NCBI RefSeq assembly: GCF_032854445.1
Contig: NC_088300.1
Span: 80,716,101-80,780,100 of the forward strand
From: Liolophura sinensis
Taxonomy: Eukaryota > Mollusca > Polyplacophora > Chitonida > Chitonidae
Length of the DNA stretch: 64,000 nt
Reading direction: 5' to 3'
The notes beneath the pieces are model-generated. The model searched no databases. It had not been told where the DNA came from and saw only the letters and a list, made by a program, of their open reading frames with translations. Both the position numbers and the translations under genes were made by a program. This document shows positions 28,501 to 35,728 of this stretch, piece by piece; position 1 is the stretch's first letter; every line of letters starts with the position of its first letter.

Positions 28501-31500
28501 AGTTAGCAGGCTGTGTGAAGAGGTAAACCCAGTTAGCAGGCTGTGTGAAGAGGTAAACCCAGTTAGCAGGCTGTGTGATGAGATAACTCCAGTTAGCAGG
28601 CTGTGTGAAGAGGTAAACCCTGTTAGCAGGCTGTGTGATGAGATAACTCCAGTTAGCAGGCTGTGTGAAAAGGTAAACCCTGTTAGCAGGCTGTGTGATG
28701 AGATAACTCCAGTTAGCAGGCTGTGTGAAGAGGTAAACCCTGTTAGCAGGCTGTGTGATGAGGTAACTCCAGTTAGCAGGCTGTGTGATGAGGTAAACCC
28801 AGTTAGCAGGCTGTGTGAAGAGGTAAACCCTGTTAGCAGGCTGTGTGATGAGGTAACTCCAGTTAGCAGGCTGTGTGATGAGGTAAACCCAGTTAGCAGG
28901 CTGTGTGAAGAGGTAAACCCTGTTAGCAGGCTGTGTGATGAGATAACTCCAGTTAGCAGGCTGTGTGATGAGGTAAACCCTGTTAGCAGGCTGTGTGAAG
29001 AGGTAAACCCTGTTAGCAGGCTGTGTGATGAGATAACTCCAGTTAGCAGGCTGTGTGATGAGGTAAACCCAGTTAGCAGGCTGTGTGAAGAGGTAAACCC
29101 AGTTAGCAGGCTGTGTGAAGAGGTAAACTCAGTTAGCAGGCTGTGTGATGAGATAACTCCAGTTAGCAGGCTGTGTGATGAGGTAAACCCTGTTAGCAGG
29201 CTGTGTGATGAGATAACTCCAGTTAGCAGGCTGTGTGAAGAGGTAAACCCTGGTAGCAGGCTGTGTGATGAGATAACTCCAGTTAGCAGGCTGTGTGATG
29301 AGGTAAACCCTGTTAGCAGGCTGTGTGATGAGGTAACTCCAGTTAGCAGGCTGTGTGATGAGGTAAACCCAGTTAGCAGGCTGTGTGAAGAGGTAAACCC
29401 TGTTAGCAGGCTGTGTGATGAGGTAAACCCAGTTAGCAGGCTGTGTGATGAGATAACTCCAGTTAGCAGGCTGTGTGATGAGGTAAACCCAGTTAGCAGG
29501 CTGTGTGATGAGATAACTCCAGTTAGCAGGCTGTGTGAAGAGGTAAACCCAGTTAGCAGGCTGTGTGAAGAGGTAAACCCTGTTAGCAGGCTGTGTGATG
29601 AGATAACTCCAGTTAGCAGGCTGTGTGAAGAGGTAAACCCTGTTAGCAGGCTGTGTGATGAGATAACTCCAGTTAGCAGGCTGTGTGAAGAGGTAAACCC
29701 TGTTAGCAGGCTGTGTGATGAGATAACTCCAGTTAGCAGGCTGTGTGAAGAGGTAAACCCTGTTAGCAGGCTGTGTGATGAGGTAACTCCAGTTAGCAGG
29801 CTGTGTGATGAGGTAAACCCAGTTAGCAGGCTGTGTGAAGAGGTAAACCCTGTTAGCAGGCTGTGTGATGAGGTAACTCCAGTTAGCAGGCTGTGTGATG
29901 AGGTAAACCCAGTTAGCAGGCTGTGTGAAGAGGTAAACCCTGTTAGCAGGCTGTGTGATGAGATAACTCCAGTTAGCAGGCTGTGTGATGAGGTAAACCC
30001 AGTTAGCAGGCTGTGTGATGAGATAACTCCAGTTAGCAGGCTGTGTGAAGAGGTAAACCCTGTTAGCAGGCTGTGTGAAGAGGTAAACTCAGTTAGCAGG
30101 CTGTGTGATGAGATAACTCCAGTTAGCAGGCTGTGTGATGAGGTAACTCCAGTTAGCAGGCTGTGTGATGAGATAACTCCAGTTAGCAGGCTGTGTGAAG
30201 AGGTAAACCCTGGTAGCAGGCTGTGTGATGAGATAACTCCAGTTAGCAGGCTGTGTGATGAGGTAAACCCTGTTAGCAGGCTGTGTGATGAGGTAACTCC
30301 AGTTAGCAGGCTGTGTGATGAGGTAAACCCAGTTAGCAGGCTGTGTGAAGAGGTAAACCCTGTTAGCAGGCTGTGTGATGAGGTAAACCCAGTTAGCAGG
30401 CTGTGTGATGAGATAACTCCAGTTAGCAGGCTGTGTGATGAGGTAAACCCAGTTAGCAGGCTGTGTGATGAGATAACTCCAGTTAGCAGGCTGTGTGAAG
30501 AGGTAACTCCAGTTAGCAGGCTGTGTGATGAGGTAAACCCAGTTAGCAGGCTGTGTGAAGAGGTAAACCCTGTTAGCAGGCTGTGTGATGAGGTAACTCC
30601 AGTTAGCAGGCTGTGTGATGAGGTAAACCCAGTTAGCAGGCTGTGTGAAGAGGTAAACCCTGTTAGCAGGCTGTGTGATGAGATAACTCCAGTTAGCAGG
30701 CTGTGTGATGAGGTAAACCCAGTTAGCAGGCTGTGTGATGAGATAACTCCAGTTAGCAGGCTGTGTGAAGAGGTAAACCCTGTTAGCAGGCTGTGTGAAG
30801 AGGTAAACTCAGTTAGCAGGCTGTGTGATGAGATAACTCCAGTTAGCAGGCTGTGTGATGAGGTAAACCCTGTTAGCAGGCTGTGTGATGAGATAACTCC
30901 AGTTAGCAGGCTGTGTGAAGAGGTAAACCCTGGTAGCAGGCTGTGTGATGAGATAACTCCAGTTAGCAGGCTGTGTGATGAGGTAAACCCTGTTAGCAGG
31001 CTGTGTGATGAGGTAACTCCAGTTAGCAGGCTGTGTGATGAGGTAAACCCAGTTAGCAGGCTGTGTGAAGAGGTAAACCCTGTTAGCAGGCTGTGTGATG
31101 AGGTAAACCCAGTTAGCAGGCTGTGTGATGAGATAACTCCAGTTAGCAGGCTGTGTGATGAGGTAAACCCAGTTAGCAGGCTGTGTGATGAGATAACTCC
31201 AGTTAGCAGGCTGTGTGAAGAGGTAAACCCAGTTAGCAGGCTGTGTGAAGAGGTAAACCCAGTTAGCAGGCTGTGTGATGAGATAACTCCAGTTAGCAGG
31301 CTGTGTGAAGAGGTAAACCCTGTTAGCAGGCTGTGTGATGAGATAACTCCAGTTAGCAGGCTGTGTGAAGAGGTAAACCCTGTTAGCAGGCTGTGTGATG
31401 AGATAACTCCAGTTAGCAGGCTGTGTGAAGAGGTAAACCCTGTTAGCAGGCTGTGTGATGAGGTAACTCCAGTTAGCAGGCTGTGTGATGAGGTAAACCC

Positions 31501-33865
31501 AGTTAGCAGGCTGTGTGAAGAGGTAAACCCTGTTAGCAGGCTGTGTGATGAGGTAACTCCAGTTAGCAGGCTGTGTGATGAGGTAAACCCAGTTAGCAGG
31601 CTGTGTGAAGAGGTAAACCCTGTTAGCAGGCTGTGTGATGAGATAACTCCAGTTAGCAGGCTGTGTGATGAGGTAAACCCTGTTAGCAGGCTGTGTGAAG
31701 AGGTAAACCCTGTTAGCAGGCTGTGTGATGAGATAACTCCAGTTAGCAGGCTGTGTGATTAGGTAAACCCAGTTAGCAGGCTGTGTGAAGAGGTAAACCC
31801 AGTTAGCAGGCTGTGTGAAGAGGTAAACTCAGTTAGCAGGCTGTGTGATGAGATAACTCCAGTTAGCAGGCTGTGTGATGAGGTAAACCCTGTTAGCAGG
31901 CTGTGTGATGAGATAACTCCAGTTAGCAGGCTGTGTGAAGAGGTAAACCCTGGTAGCAGGCTGTGTGATGAGATAACTCCAGTTAGCAGGCTGTGTGATG
32001 AGGTAAACCCTGTTAGCAGGCTGTGTGATGAGGTAACTCCAGTTAGCAGGCTGTGTGATGAGGTAAACCCAGTTAGCAGGCTGTGTGAAGAGGTAAACCC
32101 TGTTAGCAGGCTGTGTGATGAGGTAAACCCAGTTAGCAGGCTGTGTGATGAGATAACTCCAGTTAGCAGGCTGTGTGATGAGGTAAACCCAGTTAGCAGG
32201 CTGTGTGATGAGGTAAACCCAGTTAGCAGGCTGTGTGAAGAGGTAAACCCAGTTAGCAGGCTGTGTGAAGAGGTAAACCCAGTTAGCAGGCTGTGTGATG
32301 AGATAACTCCAGTTAGCAGGCTGTGTGAAGAGGTAAACCCTGTTAGCAGGCTGTGTGATGAGATAACTCCAGTTAGCAGGCTGTGTGAAGAGGTAAACCC
32401 TGTTAGCAGGCTGTGTGATGAGATAACTCCAGTTAGCAGGCTGTGTGAAGAGGTAAACCCTGTTAGCAGGCTGTGTGATGAGGTAACTCCAGTTAGCAGG
32501 CTGTGTGATGAGGTAAACCCAGTTAGCAGGCTGTGTGAAGAGGTAAACCCTGTTAGCAGGCTGTGTGATGAGGTAACTCCAGTTAGCAGGCTGTGTGATG
32601 AGGTAAACCCAGTTAGCAGGCTGTGTGAAGAGGTAAACCCTGTTAGCAGGCTGTGTGATGAGATAACTCCAGTTAGCAGGCTGTGTGATGAGGTAAACCC
32701 TGTTAGCAGGCTGTGTGAAGAGGTAAACCCTGTTAGCAGGCTGTGTGATGAGATAACTCCAGTTAGCAGGCTGTGTGATAAGGTAAACCCAGTTAGCAGG
32801 CTGTGTGAAGAGGTAAACCCAGTTAGCAGGCTGTGTGATGAGGTAACTCCAGTTAGCAGGCTGTGTGATGAGGTAAACCCTGTTAGCAGGCTGTGTGATG
32901 AGGTAAACCCTGTTAGCAGGCTGTGTGATGAGATAACTCCAGCTAGCAGGCTGTGTGATGAGGTAAACTCAGTTAGCAGGCTGTGTGATGAGGTAAACCC
33001 TGTTAGCAGGCTGTGTGATGAGATAACTCCAGTTAGCAGGCTGTGTGATGAGGGAAACTCAGTTAGCAGGCTGTATGATGAGGTAAACCCAGTTAGCAGG
33101 CTGTGTGTTGAGATAACTCCAGTTAGCAGGCTGTGTGATGAGGTAAACCCTGTTAGCAGGCTGTGTGATGAGATAACTCCAGTTAGCAGGCTGTGTGATG
33201 AGGTAACTCCAGTTAGCAGGCTGTATGATGAGGTAAACCCTGTTAGCAGGCTGTGTGGTGAGATAACTCCAGTTAGCAGGCTGTGTGATGAGGTAAACTC
33301 AGTTAGCAGGCTGTGTGATGAGGTAAACCCAGTTAGCAGGCTGTGTGATGAGGTAAACCCAGTTAGCAGGCTGTGTGATGAGATAACTCCAGTTAGCAGG
33401 CTGTATGATGAGGTAAACCCAGTTAGCAGGCTGTGTGAAGAGGTAAACCCTGTTAGCAGGCTGTGTGATGAGATAACTCCAGTTAGCAGGCTGTGTGATG
33501 AGGTAAACCCAGTTAGCAGGCTGTATGATGAGGTAAACCCAGTTAGCAGGCTGTGTGTTGAGATAACTCCAGTTAGCAGGCTGTGTGATGAGGTAAACCC
33601 AGTTAGCAGGCTGTATGATGAGGTAAACCCAGTTAGCAGGCTGTATGATGAGGTAAACCCAGTTAGCAGGCTGTGTGATGAGGTAAATGTGATTGTAGAT
33701 GAAGCATCATTGCTGTAACCATCAAGATTATTTATTGTCCGTCTACATTCAGGTGTATGAATGTTGTTAATGTGTGTTTCGTTGTTGCTGTTTCAGAGCG
33801 GAGGCCCTGCTTGGCGAGACAACTTAAAGACAGAAGGAGAAGAAAAGGCCGAGGAGGCTAGTTAG
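1368..33865 (+). CDS. Troponin I gene, 5' incomplete, with very long N-terminal region
   Basis: Troponin I is the inhibitory subunit of the thin-filament troponin complex. It binds actin-tropomyosin, troponin C and troponin T and blocks myosin access until calcium rises. Exons from 9853 onward encode, in order, a Glu/Arg/Lys-rich helix, LSPEKKKLLK joined to KLIMQKAAEDL (the IT-arm type helix), a coiled region (ELNKLVKDLHQKVANLEEE), the LTLKVNDMKGKF stretch, the inhibitory-type segment KPVLRKVSKTEAK, and a tail with AWRDNLKTEGEE before TAG at 33863. This order matches invertebrate troponin I. Seventeen exons are placed and all junctions are phase-compatible. Using one of the two alternative exons, the visible protein has about 1001 residues when every exon is included. 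The start codon is left of the window. The core identity is firm; inclusion of the 2330-9193 block in the same transcript is inferred from phase and strand. Confidence 0.85.
1554..2329 (+). other. Intron
   Basis: AT-rich intron of 776 bp. No repeat or convincing exon is seen in it. The acceptor ACCACTAG lies at 2322-2329. Confidence 0.65.
2330..3829 (+). CDS. 500-codon exon: disordered region plus 21-residue helical repeats
   Basis: One uninterrupted 1500-nt exon, phase 0/0, from acceptor CTAG|GTT to donor AAG|GTATGT. Residues about 1-150 are polar and basic with recurring Trp motifs (VVQKWLNAE, RRRNWNE, RAQRWNEAE). Residues about 160-235 are a Lys/Arg/Glu helix (RERRRAERLKKWRGEGE). Residues about 345-450 are 21-residue tandem repeats (HLRLEEEERLEQEHLEQQHL), three heptads long, predicted to form coiled coil or single alpha helix. 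The last part is basic and Ser-rich. The style resembles caldesmon or trichohyalin, but I cannot name a family. Codon-level openness, repeat structure and splice sites all argue that it is real. That it belongs to troponin I transcripts rather than to a nested gene is an inference from phase and strand. Confidence 0.7.
3356..3670 (+). repeat. 63-bp coding repeat (21 residues, about 4-5 copies)
   Basis: Inside the 500-codon exon the unit HLRLEEEERLEQEHLEQQHL plus one residue recurs every 21 residues, with degraded copies at either edge. Leu and charged positions are conserved between copies, and a 21-residue period keeps heptad register. Confidence 0.85.
3999..4061 (+). CDS. Small phase-0/0 exon, 21 codons
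   Basis: Acceptor TTCTAG|GCT, donor CAG|GTAAAC. It encodes AVSINSKVGDRKAKFESPNT plus Gln, a polar segment consistent with a disordered linker. No known domain is recognised. Confidence 0.6.
4549..4626 (+). CDS. Small phase-0/0 exon, 26 codons
   Basis: Acceptor TTTTACAG|GAA, donor AAA|GTAAGC. It encodes EDKIVQKPERRIYVYGAPNL followed by KSLQEK. The Tyr-rich centre is unlike its neighbours. No family is recognised. Confidence 0.6.
4932..5003 (+). CDS. Small phase-0/0 exon, 24 codons
   Basis: Acceptor TAGTAAG|TCC (weak tract), donor CAT|GTGAGA. It encodes SQADDSLTARANPVRSVSKT plus NEIH, a Ser-rich linker. It is the least certain of this series because the acceptor is poor. Confidence 0.45.
5004..5682 (+). 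other. Intron
   Basis: 679 bp AT-rich intron. No repeat or exon is seen. Confidence 0.5.
5683..5763 (+). CDS. Small phase-0/0 exon, 27 codons
   Basis: Acceptor TTTCTAG|GGA, donor AAT|GTAAGC. It encodes GERKPCYDENSNKVGTRWKL plus DNGEATN, a polar Trp-containing segment. No family is recognised. Confidence 0.55.
5764..6525 (+). other. Intron
   Basis: 762 bp intron with no feature seen. The open stretch at 5988-6194 lacks an acceptor/donor pair of suitable phase. Confidence 0.5.
6526..6831 (+). CDS. 102-codon phase-0/0 exon with poly-Ser tract
   Basis: Acceptor AATAG|CAA, donor AGT|GTAAGC. Order: QASELIKNTST, a run of serines encoded by (TCA)n, a Ser/Thr-rich disordered region with SKPWAVPLAGRTKDKKT, and a C-terminal NTVMQKWKAREEKS. 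The last motif resembles VVQKWLNAE in the 500-codon exon, which links the two exons to one protein. The TCA microsatellite is likely length-polymorphic in frame. Confidence 0.65.
6832..9094 (+). other. 2.3-kb intron with a poly-G tract
   Basis: No exon of matching phase is found. A long poly-G run lies at about 7174-7198. The rest is AT-rich unique sequence with no clear repeats. Confidence 0.55.
9095..9193 (+). CDS. Ser-rich phase-0/0 exon, 33 codons
   Basis: Acceptor GTAAAG|GGA, donor AAG|GTAAGA. It encodes GDNAPSERRLSSSSSISSSS and then SSTWRDREALRYK. Mixed Ser codons (TCC, TCA, TCT) suggest older coding sequence rather than a pure microsatellite. The Arg-rich end leads into the helical exon at 9853. 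Confidence 0.6.
9194..9852 (+). other. Intron
   Basis: 659 bp. Short direct repeats of CACACCTGGTCGTTGTCATA type lie near 9760-9830 (three or four degenerate copies). No exon is seen. Confidence 0.5.
9853..9909 (+). CDS. Troponin I exon: Glu/Arg helix
   Basis: 19 codons, phase 0/0: EEEEKEEQERLERERKKEE, from acceptor TTTAG to donor GAG|GTGAGT. It is typical of the charged N-terminal helix that precedes the troponin C/T-binding core. Confidence 0.8.
9910..10586 (+). other. Intron
   Basis: 677 bp, T-rich in the middle (about 10120-10160), with a short GCTAGCTAGCTAGCTA run at 10306-10321. No exon is seen. Confidence 0.5.
10587..10679 (+). CDS. Troponin I exon: basic segment ending LSPEKKKLLK
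   Basis: 31 codons, phase 0/0: AARRKEEEERKKKGKRKGLG followed by GLSPEKKKLLK, donor AAG|GTAGGG. The pattern of Leu-(Ser/Thr)-Pro-Glu-Lys-Lys-Lys before the IT-arm helix is diagnostic of invertebrate troponin I. It must be spliced to either 11915 or 19460. Joining it directly to 23077 gives a stop on the third codon. Confidence 0.9.
10680..11914 (+). other. Intron
   Basis: 1.2-kb intron with no supported feature. The open stretches at 11063-11314 (+) and 11183-11473 (-) lack splice context and look fortuitous. Confidence 0.5.
11915..12041 (+). CDS. Troponin I alternative exon A (mutually exclusive)
   Basis: 127 nt, enters in phase 0 and leaves in phase 1 (AAT G|GTAATC). It encodes TDEVEQTLEELSDEIEDMRR, RRQEILSRRVQPLPEDLENM and TN. 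Aligned from the start with exon B (19460), both have Arg-Val at codons 29-30 and a helix-to-extended transition after it, so they look like diverged duplicates of the IT-arm helix exon. Exon A is acidic and lacks the canonical KLIMQKAAEDL sequence. Drosophila troponin I (wupA) also swaps exons at about this position (established knowledge). Confidence 0.75.
12185..14325. repeat. 37-40-bp minisatellite, about 55 copies
   Basis: Tandem units such as GACCTTGACGAGATGTGATA plus GCCTTACACTCTTTCCTAGT. The left part (to about 13140) has ~40-bp units. The right part changes to GTCGACCTTGACAAGACATT-type units of ~38 bp. It is intronic, between alternative exons A and B. Confidence 0.9.
14436..17690. 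repeat. 91-bp minisatellite, about 36 copies
   Basis: Units begin GTTATGCTGGGATAACTCAT and contain GGGTATTTGTGATGCCATAG and GGACATTTGTGTGTCTGTA. Spacing is 91 bp (for example 14542 to 14633). Blocks of variants recur, for instance two GGCTCCTGTCCTGG copies followed by CTCCTGTTACC near 15.05-15.25 kb and 16.05-16.25 kb, indicating higher-order duplication. Confidence 0.93.
17690..18010. repeat. 47-bp derivative of the 91-bp repeat, about 6-7 copies
   Basis: Units GTTATGCAGGGATAACTCAT plus GTCACCACATGTATTTGTGT and a short tail recur every 47 bp (17769 to 17816). They share the GGGATAACTCATGT core with the 91-bp unit, so this is a shortened sub-family at the array edge. Confidence 0.85.
18011..19459 (+). 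other. Intron remainder between repeat array and exon B
   Basis: Decayed single copies of the 91-bp repeat to about 18.3 kb, then AT-rich unique sequence. No exon is seen. The acceptor TGTTTCTAG lies at 19451-19459. Confidence 0.55.
19460..19580 (+). CDS. Troponin I alternative exon B (canonical IT-arm exon)
   Basis: 121 nt, phase 0 in and phase 1 out (CAA G|GTAGGC). It encodes KLIMQKAAEDLRNEAIKKAE followed by EREKYINERVEAINTEGLRQ. The KKLLKKLIMQKAAEDL junction is the conserved troponin I helix that contacts troponin C and troponin T. If exon A were spliced to it, translation would stop after eight codons (TGA at 19483), so each transcript can use only one of the pair. Confidence 0.92.
19581..20390 (+). 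other. Intron
   Basis: Unique sequence with no gene. It contains the CTCF-like motif annotated at 19616-19632. Confidence 0.5.
19616..19632 (-). promoter_or_regulatory. CTCF-like motif
   Basis: On the - strand GGGCCACCAGGGGGAGCC closely matches the animal CTCF core (CCACCAGGGGG). Sequence match only; occupancy is unknown. It lies just downstream of alternative exon B. Confidence 0.45.
20391..20740. repeat. 56-bp tandem repeat, about 6 copies
   Basis: Units CTTACATTTGACTAAGAGAT plus TGGGTGGGAGAACAACTTGT and GATTTCTGTATTCCAA recur every 56 bp (20391, 20447 and so on), diverging to the right. Confidence 0.9.
20741..23076 (+). other. Intron, unique sequence
   Basis: 2.3 kb with no repeat or exon seen. 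The acceptor GAACAG is at 23071-23076. Confidence 0.5.
23077..23177 (+). CDS. Troponin I exon: coiled region
   Basis: 101 nt, entered in phase 1 and left in phase 0 (GAG|GTGAGT). It encodes AELNKLVKDLHQKVANLEEE followed by VYDWEVKIRKQDYE, equivalent to the conserved LHxxIxxxEEERYDxExKVxKxDxE stretch of troponin I that pairs with troponin T. Reading through the donor stays open to 23894. Confidence 0.93.
23210..23900. repeat. 96-bp tandem repeat (dimer of ~48 bp), about 7 copies
   Basis: Units contain TTTGTCAGACATCCATTTCC, TGCCGTGAACTGTCCAACAA and TAGACAACCATTTCCTGCTC; copies at 23267 and 23363 show the 96-bp period. The array starts about 30 bp after a troponin I donor. It keeps that exon's frame open because 96 is divisible by three, and it is open on the opposite strand too. 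Confidence 0.92.
24017..24060 (+). CDS. Troponin I exon: LTLKVNDMKGKF segment
   Basis: 44 nt, phase 0 in and phase 2 out (TT|GTAAGT), acceptor TTTCAG. It encodes INELTLKVNDMKGK and two bases of Phe. This matches the conserved region just before the inhibitory peptide in troponin I. Confidence 0.92.
24388..24429 (+). CDS. Troponin I exon: inhibitory segment
   Basis: 42 nt, phase 2 to phase 2 (GCC AA|GTAAGT), acceptor TTTATAG. Completes Phe and encodes VKPVLRKVSKTEA. The Lys/Arg-rich KPVLRKVSK is the actin/troponin C-binding inhibitory-type segment. Confidence 0.92.
24430..25875 (+). other. Intron
   Basis: Contains the candidate 12-nt microexon noted at 24913. Otherwise unique AT-rich sequence with no gene. 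Confidence 0.5.
24913..24924 (+). CDS. Candidate 12-nt troponin I microexon
   Basis: ATACAAACTTGG lies between TGTAAAG and GTGAGTGAG. Phase 2/2 matches its flanking exons, so inclusion would insert four residues (YKLG) between ...TEAK and LAKIEKKE. The donor is strong, the acceptor tract weak. The protein reads well without it, so it is optional at best. Confidence 0.3.
25880..27150. repeat. 38/49-bp composite minisatellite, about 28 copies
   Basis: Units AGATACGAGCTAGATTTGTG plus TACTGCCCAAGCAGTCGC, with or without an extra AGCCAAGC-containing 11-bp insert, giving ~38- and ~49-bp forms mixed irregularly. Intronic. Confidence 0.92.
27151..27597 (+). other. Intron tail
   Basis: Unique sequence with no gene. 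It ends in the acceptor TTTGTAACAG at 27588-27597. Confidence 0.55.
27598..27691 (+). CDS. Troponin I exon: C-terminal mobile-domain region
   Basis: 94 nt, completes Lys and encodes LAKIEKKEAKDFRTNLKSTG followed by HNKYALEEEKE, phase 2 in and phase 0 out (GAG|GTTAGT). The KDFRxNLK motif is conserved in troponin I C-termini. Confidence 0.93.
27892..33690. repeat. 30-bp minisatellite, about 193 copies, with higher-order repeats
   Basis: Units AGTTAGCAGGCTGTGTGATG plus AGATAACTCC (variants GAAGAGGTAAACCC, TGTTAGCAGG). Marker variants recur at 28230, 29250, 30210, 30930 and 31950 (GGTAGCAGG), and at 28100, 29120, 30080, 30800 and 31820 (GGTAAACTC), so blocks of 1020, 960, 720 and 1020 bp (34, 32, 24 and 34 units) were duplicated. 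Units after about 32.8 kb are more diverse (CTGTATGATG). The unit length keeps a 1323-codon frame open to a TAG at 31760. The array lies in the last troponin I intron, so I do not consider that frame a gene. Confidence 0.97.
33797..33865 (+). CDS. Troponin I last coding exon and stop
   Basis: Acceptor GTTTCAG, phase 0, encoding SGGPAWRDNLKTEGEEKAEE plus AS, then TAG at 33863-33865. A Trp followed by a charged NLK is the usual ending of troponin I (compare WAKELK-type tails). Confidence 0.93.
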   Translation, partial: SGGPAWRDNLKTEGEEKAEEAS

Positions 33866-33878
33866 ATGTGAAGAAGAG

Positions 33879-33895
33879 GGCGCCACCTGCTGTTT
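33879..33895 (-). promoter_or_regulatory. CTCF-like motif
   Basis: On the - strand AACAGCAGGTGGCGCCC matches the CTCF core (CAGCAGGKGGCGC). It lies 14 bp after the troponin I stop codon. Sequence match only. Confidence 0.45.
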
Positions 33896-34267
33896 ATATC
33901 CCAGTACGACTGACTGGTCTGGCTAAAATAACTGTCACTGGGCAGTACAGATATTTGTGTAGTTAATTTGTGAATGTCTTAATGAATTTTCCTTCTGTTT
34001 CAAATGGCAAGACTTTTTATAGAGAAAGATTTGGTGTGTACAGATCTCATTTTATGACAAACATGCTATTTTTAACCACTATGCCCATAATTTCGCTGTA
34101 CAACTTTCTTTTAGTTTGTTTGTATTCTTGAGATCTGACCTCTTAGTTTCTCTCATAGAGAAATTAAAAAAAAGAGAAAACAAAAATCAGATTGAATATT
34201 AACTGTAGCTGAGAGGATTATGTTTGTGTGTGAAGGCAGTTAATGGAGGTTGAATCTGACCAGGGTT

Positions 34268-34399
34268 AGGACAGGAGTTGTAACAAACCCCTGAACACAT
34301 AGGACAGGAGTTGTAACAAACCCCTGAACACATAGGACAGGAGTTGTAACAAACCCCTGAACACATAGGACAGGAGTTGTAACAAACCCCTGAACACAT
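34268..34399. repeat. 33-bp tandem repeat, 4 copies
   Basis: Four nearly identical copies of AGGACAGGAGTTGTAACAAA plus CCCCTGAACACAT inside the predicted 3' UTR. Confidence 0.95.
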
Positions 34400-35172
34400 C
34401 TGAACTGCTTGGTAGTAGGGAGGGTGACAACAACAACGACAGGCTGAATGCTACTGATGATGTACCTTTGCCTCTGCTCTCTGTTGATAATTTCGAGTCC
34501 AGGAGTTTTGCTACCCCTGTTGGTGATGATGTTACACTGGTAGAGCCGCCCAGCAGACTGGCACAGTAATCCTTCTGATATGCATGTTTTTGTACAGCCT
34601 CCCTCACTCCATAATTACTGTATAATCTGACAGTATCACGTTATCGGCATGTTACATATAAAGTTGTTGTAAAATTTTGTTTTCACTTTTTCCTGTTTTG
34701 CTTTTTTTTATTATTATTACTTTATTTTTAACGTAGACCATTTTTCAGTGTATCCTTGCAGTCTGGGTCAGCGTTATTGTGTATAATATCAGGCGTTGAG
34801 AGGGTGTGCAACCTAGGATGAAATAGCTTAACTACTTACCTAGTGTGAATACAGTACCGTGTAACATCAGGCTATAAGCCCAAGCCTATTCAGCTTATAC
34901 TGCAAGTAGTATTCATAACAAAGTGGGTAATTTGTATATGGTCTTGCTGAAGCCAAACAGGACGGTTGCTTTTTGTACAAATCTCAGATTCTACCACAAA
35001 AAATAGCCCATCTTTCACGCTGCACACGATGTAGATTATAGCTGAATATTGTCAAATCTGTTGCCATGGAGACCTGTTTCACTTTCCCTTTCCTGTTCGG
35101 TGTGCCGTTACCTTAGCTGCCAGTCGGCACGGTCTCTGAGAGGCCCAGTGTTTCAGATTCCCAGTCCAAGGC

Positions 35173-35178
35173 AATAAA
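35173..35178 (+). terminator. Polyadenylation signal AATAAA (troponin I)
   Basis: GGCAATAAAAACTC. First canonical hexamer on the + strand that I see after the stop; a GT/T-rich stretch (TTTGTGTTGTTTATTT) follows about 30 bp later, as expected downstream of a cleavage site. Confidence 0.55.
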
Positions 35179-35345
35179 AACTCATTCCTTTGGCGAACAG
35201 AACTGTGATTTGTGTTGTTTATTTAACTTCCTCTCTATTAGTTACCCCAATTCTCACGACTTTGCGGCTTTGTAATGCCATGCATTAAGGAACAGATCTT
35301 GCAAAAAAGTAAGCATCAGTGGAAAGACGACTATCTGAGAATCCA

Positions 35346-35351
35346 TTTTAT
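35346..35351 (-). terminator. Possible polyadenylation signal for gene 2
   Basis: TTTATT on the + strand reads AATAAA on the - strand. It would end the gene 2 transcript about 1.6 kb beyond its stop and about 170 bp from the troponin I signal, a convergent tail-to-tail arrangement. Weak single-motif evidence. Confidence 0.3.
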
Positions 35352-35444
35352 TATTTTTTTTTCTTTTCAAAACAAATACATTCACATGTGGTCTTTCACC
35401 AAGAATTTGTTTCTTCAATCATTAATATTACATTACTTCATGAA

Positions 35445-35728
35445 GGTCCAGTTTCTTCCACCCTTACACCTGACCAATTTCATGAGCGTCTGGTTCCCTT
35501 TACCCTTACACTTTCCTTATTTCGTAAGAGCCTGGTTTCCTCCGCCATTACACCTGACCAATTTCATGAGGGTCTGGTCCCCTTTACCCTTACACTTTCC
35601 TTATTTCGTAAGAGCCTGGTTTCCTCCACCATTACACCTGACCAATTTCATGAGGGTCTGGTTTCCTCCACCCTTACACTTGACCTATTTCATGAAGGTC
35701 TGGTTTCCTCCACCCTTACACTTGATTA
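35445..35728. repeat. ~42-bp tandem repeat, about 6-7 copies
   Basis: Units of the type CACCCTTACACCTGACCAAT plus TTCATGAGGGTCTGGTTTCC, alternating with a variant ending TTTCGTAAGAGCCTGGTTTC. Probably non-coding, within the predicted 3' UTR of gene 2. Confidence 0.88.

Larger units (their letters stand above)
33866..35195 (+). other. Troponin I 3' UTR (predicted)
   Basis: About 1.3 kb of AT-rich non-coding sequence between the stop and the first good AATAAA on this strand. It includes the 33-bp repeat at 34268-34399. The UTR boundary is inferred. Confidence 0.6.

Noticed and set aside
27791-31762. 1323-codon + strand open frame (SRLCDEITPV repeats)
   Set aside because: It is the 30-bp minisatellite read in one frame. 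It lies in the last troponin I intron, has no independent start context or non-repeat coding sequence, and openness follows from a stop-free 10-codon unit.
27892-33690. CRISPR-like array
   Set aside because: Contiguous direct repeats without unique spacers in a eukaryotic intron; a minisatellite, not CRISPR. The same holds for the other arrays.
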